A stretch of 5,191 bases of DNA from a bacterium (lineage in GTDB: Bacteria > SZUA-79 > Acidulodesulfobacterales > Acidulodesulfobacteraceae): NCBI GenBank assembly GCA_021800745.1, contig JAJYYS010000115.1, forward strand, positions 1 through 5,191, in the 5' to 3' direction. The notes under the pieces were generated by a model, which worked only from the letters and a program-made list of their open reading frames with translations, had not been told where the DNA came from and did not search any database. A program made the translations under genes and the position numbers. This document shows positions 4,219-5,191 of the stretch, piece by piece (position 1 is the stretch's first letter; the number at the start of each line of letters is the position of its first letter).

Positions 4219-5191
4219 TAATTGCGGCAGCGGCAAAATTAACGGCTATTTCTACGTTACCACCCCTATTTATTACGTAAACGATAAGCCGCATATAGGG
4301 CATGCGTATTCCACGGTAATAGCCGATTCCATCGCCAGATTTAAAAGGCTTTCCGGCTATAGGGTTTTTTTCCTTACTGGAACCGACGAACACGGCTTAA
4401 AAATAGAAAAAGAAGCCGATTTAAGAGGCGTGACCCCTAAAGGTCTTGCCGATTCCGTGCATATTAAATTTAAAGAGCTTTTTTCGGAACTAAATATATC
4501 GTATGACAGGTTTATCAGAACTACCGATGCCGACCATATAAAAACCGTCAGGATTGCTTTCGAAAAATTATTGGAAAACGGCGACGTATATCTGTCTGAA
4601 TACGAAGGATGGTACTGCACTCCCTGCGAAACCTTTCTTACCGAAAAATCCCTCATGGAAGGCAAATGTCCGCAGTGCGGAAGGCAGGCAGTTAAAGTCA
4701 AAGAGGAGAGCTATTTTTTAAAATTAGACAAATACGAGAAAAAACTTTTAGATTATATCGCCGGCAATCCCGGTTTTATAAAACCGGATTTCAGAAAAAA
4801 CGAGGTTTTATCATTCGTAAACGAAGGGCTGAAAAATTTAAGCATATCCAGGACTTCTTTTAAATGGGGAATTCCGGTGCCTGGCGACGATAAACACGTC
4901 ATATACGTCTGGTTCGACGCTCTTCTGAACTACCTGACCGGCATAGGATACGAAGATTTTATCGCCGGCAAAAATCCGGATTTTACGCACTTTTTTAAAT
5001 CCGTCAACCATATAGTGGGAAAAGATATTCTTAAATTTCACGCGGTTTACTGGCCAATTATGCTTTTCGCTTTGGGAATCGAACCGCCTAAAACAATAAT
5101 GGCTCACGGCTGGTGGCTTACCGACGGCAGGAAGATGTCGAAGTCTCTTGGAAATGTTGTAGATCCTGTATCGTTAATTAATAAATTCGGT
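4208..5191 (+). CDS. metG: Methionyl-tRNA synthetase, N-terminal part (runs off right edge)
   Basis: The frame is open for 328 codons to the window end. The enzyme charges tRNA-Met with methionine. It has the class I signatures HIGH (residues 29-32, after YVTTPIYYVNDKP) and KMSKS (309-313, in GRKMSKSLGN), plus TGTDEHG, GKDILKFH and AHGWW, all typical of MetRS. The connective domain keeps a complete four-Cys zinc knuckle: CTPC (137-140) and CPQC (154-157). The anticodon-binding domain and any C-terminal extension lie outside the window. The ATG at 4208 overlaps the ricT end by 11 bp and has a good GGAAG site. It gives a short N-terminal extension (MRNNNCGSGKING) before the conserved YFYVTTP, and no ATG, GTG or TTG lies between. 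Coupled translation with ricT is likely. The identity is secure. Confidence 0.97.
   Translation, partial: MRNNNCGSGKINGYFYVTTPIYYVNDKPHIGHAYSTVIADSIARFKRLSGYRVFFLTGTDEHGLKIEKEADLRGVTPKGLADSVHIKFKELFSELNISYDRFIRTTDADHIKTVRIAFEKLLENGDVYLSEYEGWYCTPCETFLTEKSLMEGKCPQCGRQAVKVKEESYFLKLDKYEKKLLDYIAGNPGFIKPDFRKNEVLSFVNEGLKNLSISRTSFKWGIPVPGDDKHVIYVWFDALLNYLTGIGYEDFIAGKNPDFTHFFKSVNHIVGKDILKFHAVYWPIMLFALGIEPPKTIMAHGWWLTDGRKMSKSLGNVVDPVSLINKFG
4770..4787. repeat. 18-bp perfect palindrome inside metG
   Basis: CCGGTTTTATAAAACCGG is a perfect palindrome of two 9-bp arms with no spacer. It lies over codons for Gly-Phe-Ile-Lys-Pro (residues 189-193). This part of MetRS has a conserved F-I-x-P pattern, so coding constraint may account for much of it. 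It could form a cruciform or a short mRNA hairpin, or be a protein site; there is no direct evidence for a role. Confidence 0.5.

Noticed and set aside
3466..4393. Minus-strand frames over ricT and the start of metG
   Set aside because: They are shadows of strongly conserved plus-strand genes with no recognisable motifs.
4838..5107. Minus-strand 89-codon frame inside metG
   Set aside because: It lies opposite the conserved MetRS catalytic core, which continues to the window edge in the plus frame.
1..5191. Mobile element, CRISPR array, tRNA or rRNA genes, or a defence system
   Set aside because: No transposase-like, phage-like or spaced-repeat sequence was found, and nearly all the window is covered by six recognised housekeeping genes.

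Overview
The window is ordinary housekeeping DNA from a bacterium with AT-rich spacers and moderately AT-rich genes. It holds two divergent gene sets. The gene order tmk-holB-ricT(PSP1)-metG, and queA followed by tgt, recall Deltaproteobacteria-type genomes. That placement is inference from gene order and protein style; the sequence alone does not fix a taxon.

Left part, minus strand (1-1464): queA is followed 19 bp later by the 5' part of tgt, which runs off the left edge. Both enzymes act in queuosine modification of the wobble base of GUN-anticodon tRNAs. Tgt inserts preQ1, and QueA then transfers and rearranges the ribosyl part of SAM to give epoxyqueuosine.

Centre (1465-1641): a very AT-rich 177-bp divergent spacer. 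It holds a candidate extended -10 promoter for tmk, a perfect TATAAT close to the queA start, an 11-bp direct repeat with one copy beside each promoter, and a more GC-rich island bounded by a 7-bp inverted repeat. No RNA gene or riboswitch was recognised there.

Right part, plus strand (1642-5191): tmk (thymidylate kinase), holB (clamp-loader delta-prime subunit), ricT (cysteine-rich PSP1-domain protein) and metG (methionyl-tRNA synthetase, cut by the right edge). Spacing is 3 bp, 60 bp and an 11-bp overlap, which suggests one operon, perhaps with an extra promoter before ricT. The genes link dTTP supply, replisome clamp loading, an Fe-S-type regulatory protein and translation.

I see no mobile element, CRISPR array, phage gene or defence system, and no clearly new system. 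The points most worth a second look are about gene expression and protein detail. Five of six starts lack a Shine-Dalgarno sequence, and three have a TATAAT-like box only 9-11 nt from the ATG, which suggests leaderless transcripts. RicT is unusually cysteine-rich, HolB has a lengthened zinc-knuckle loop encoded by a strong hairpin, and QueA has a divergent form of its NDTRV motif.
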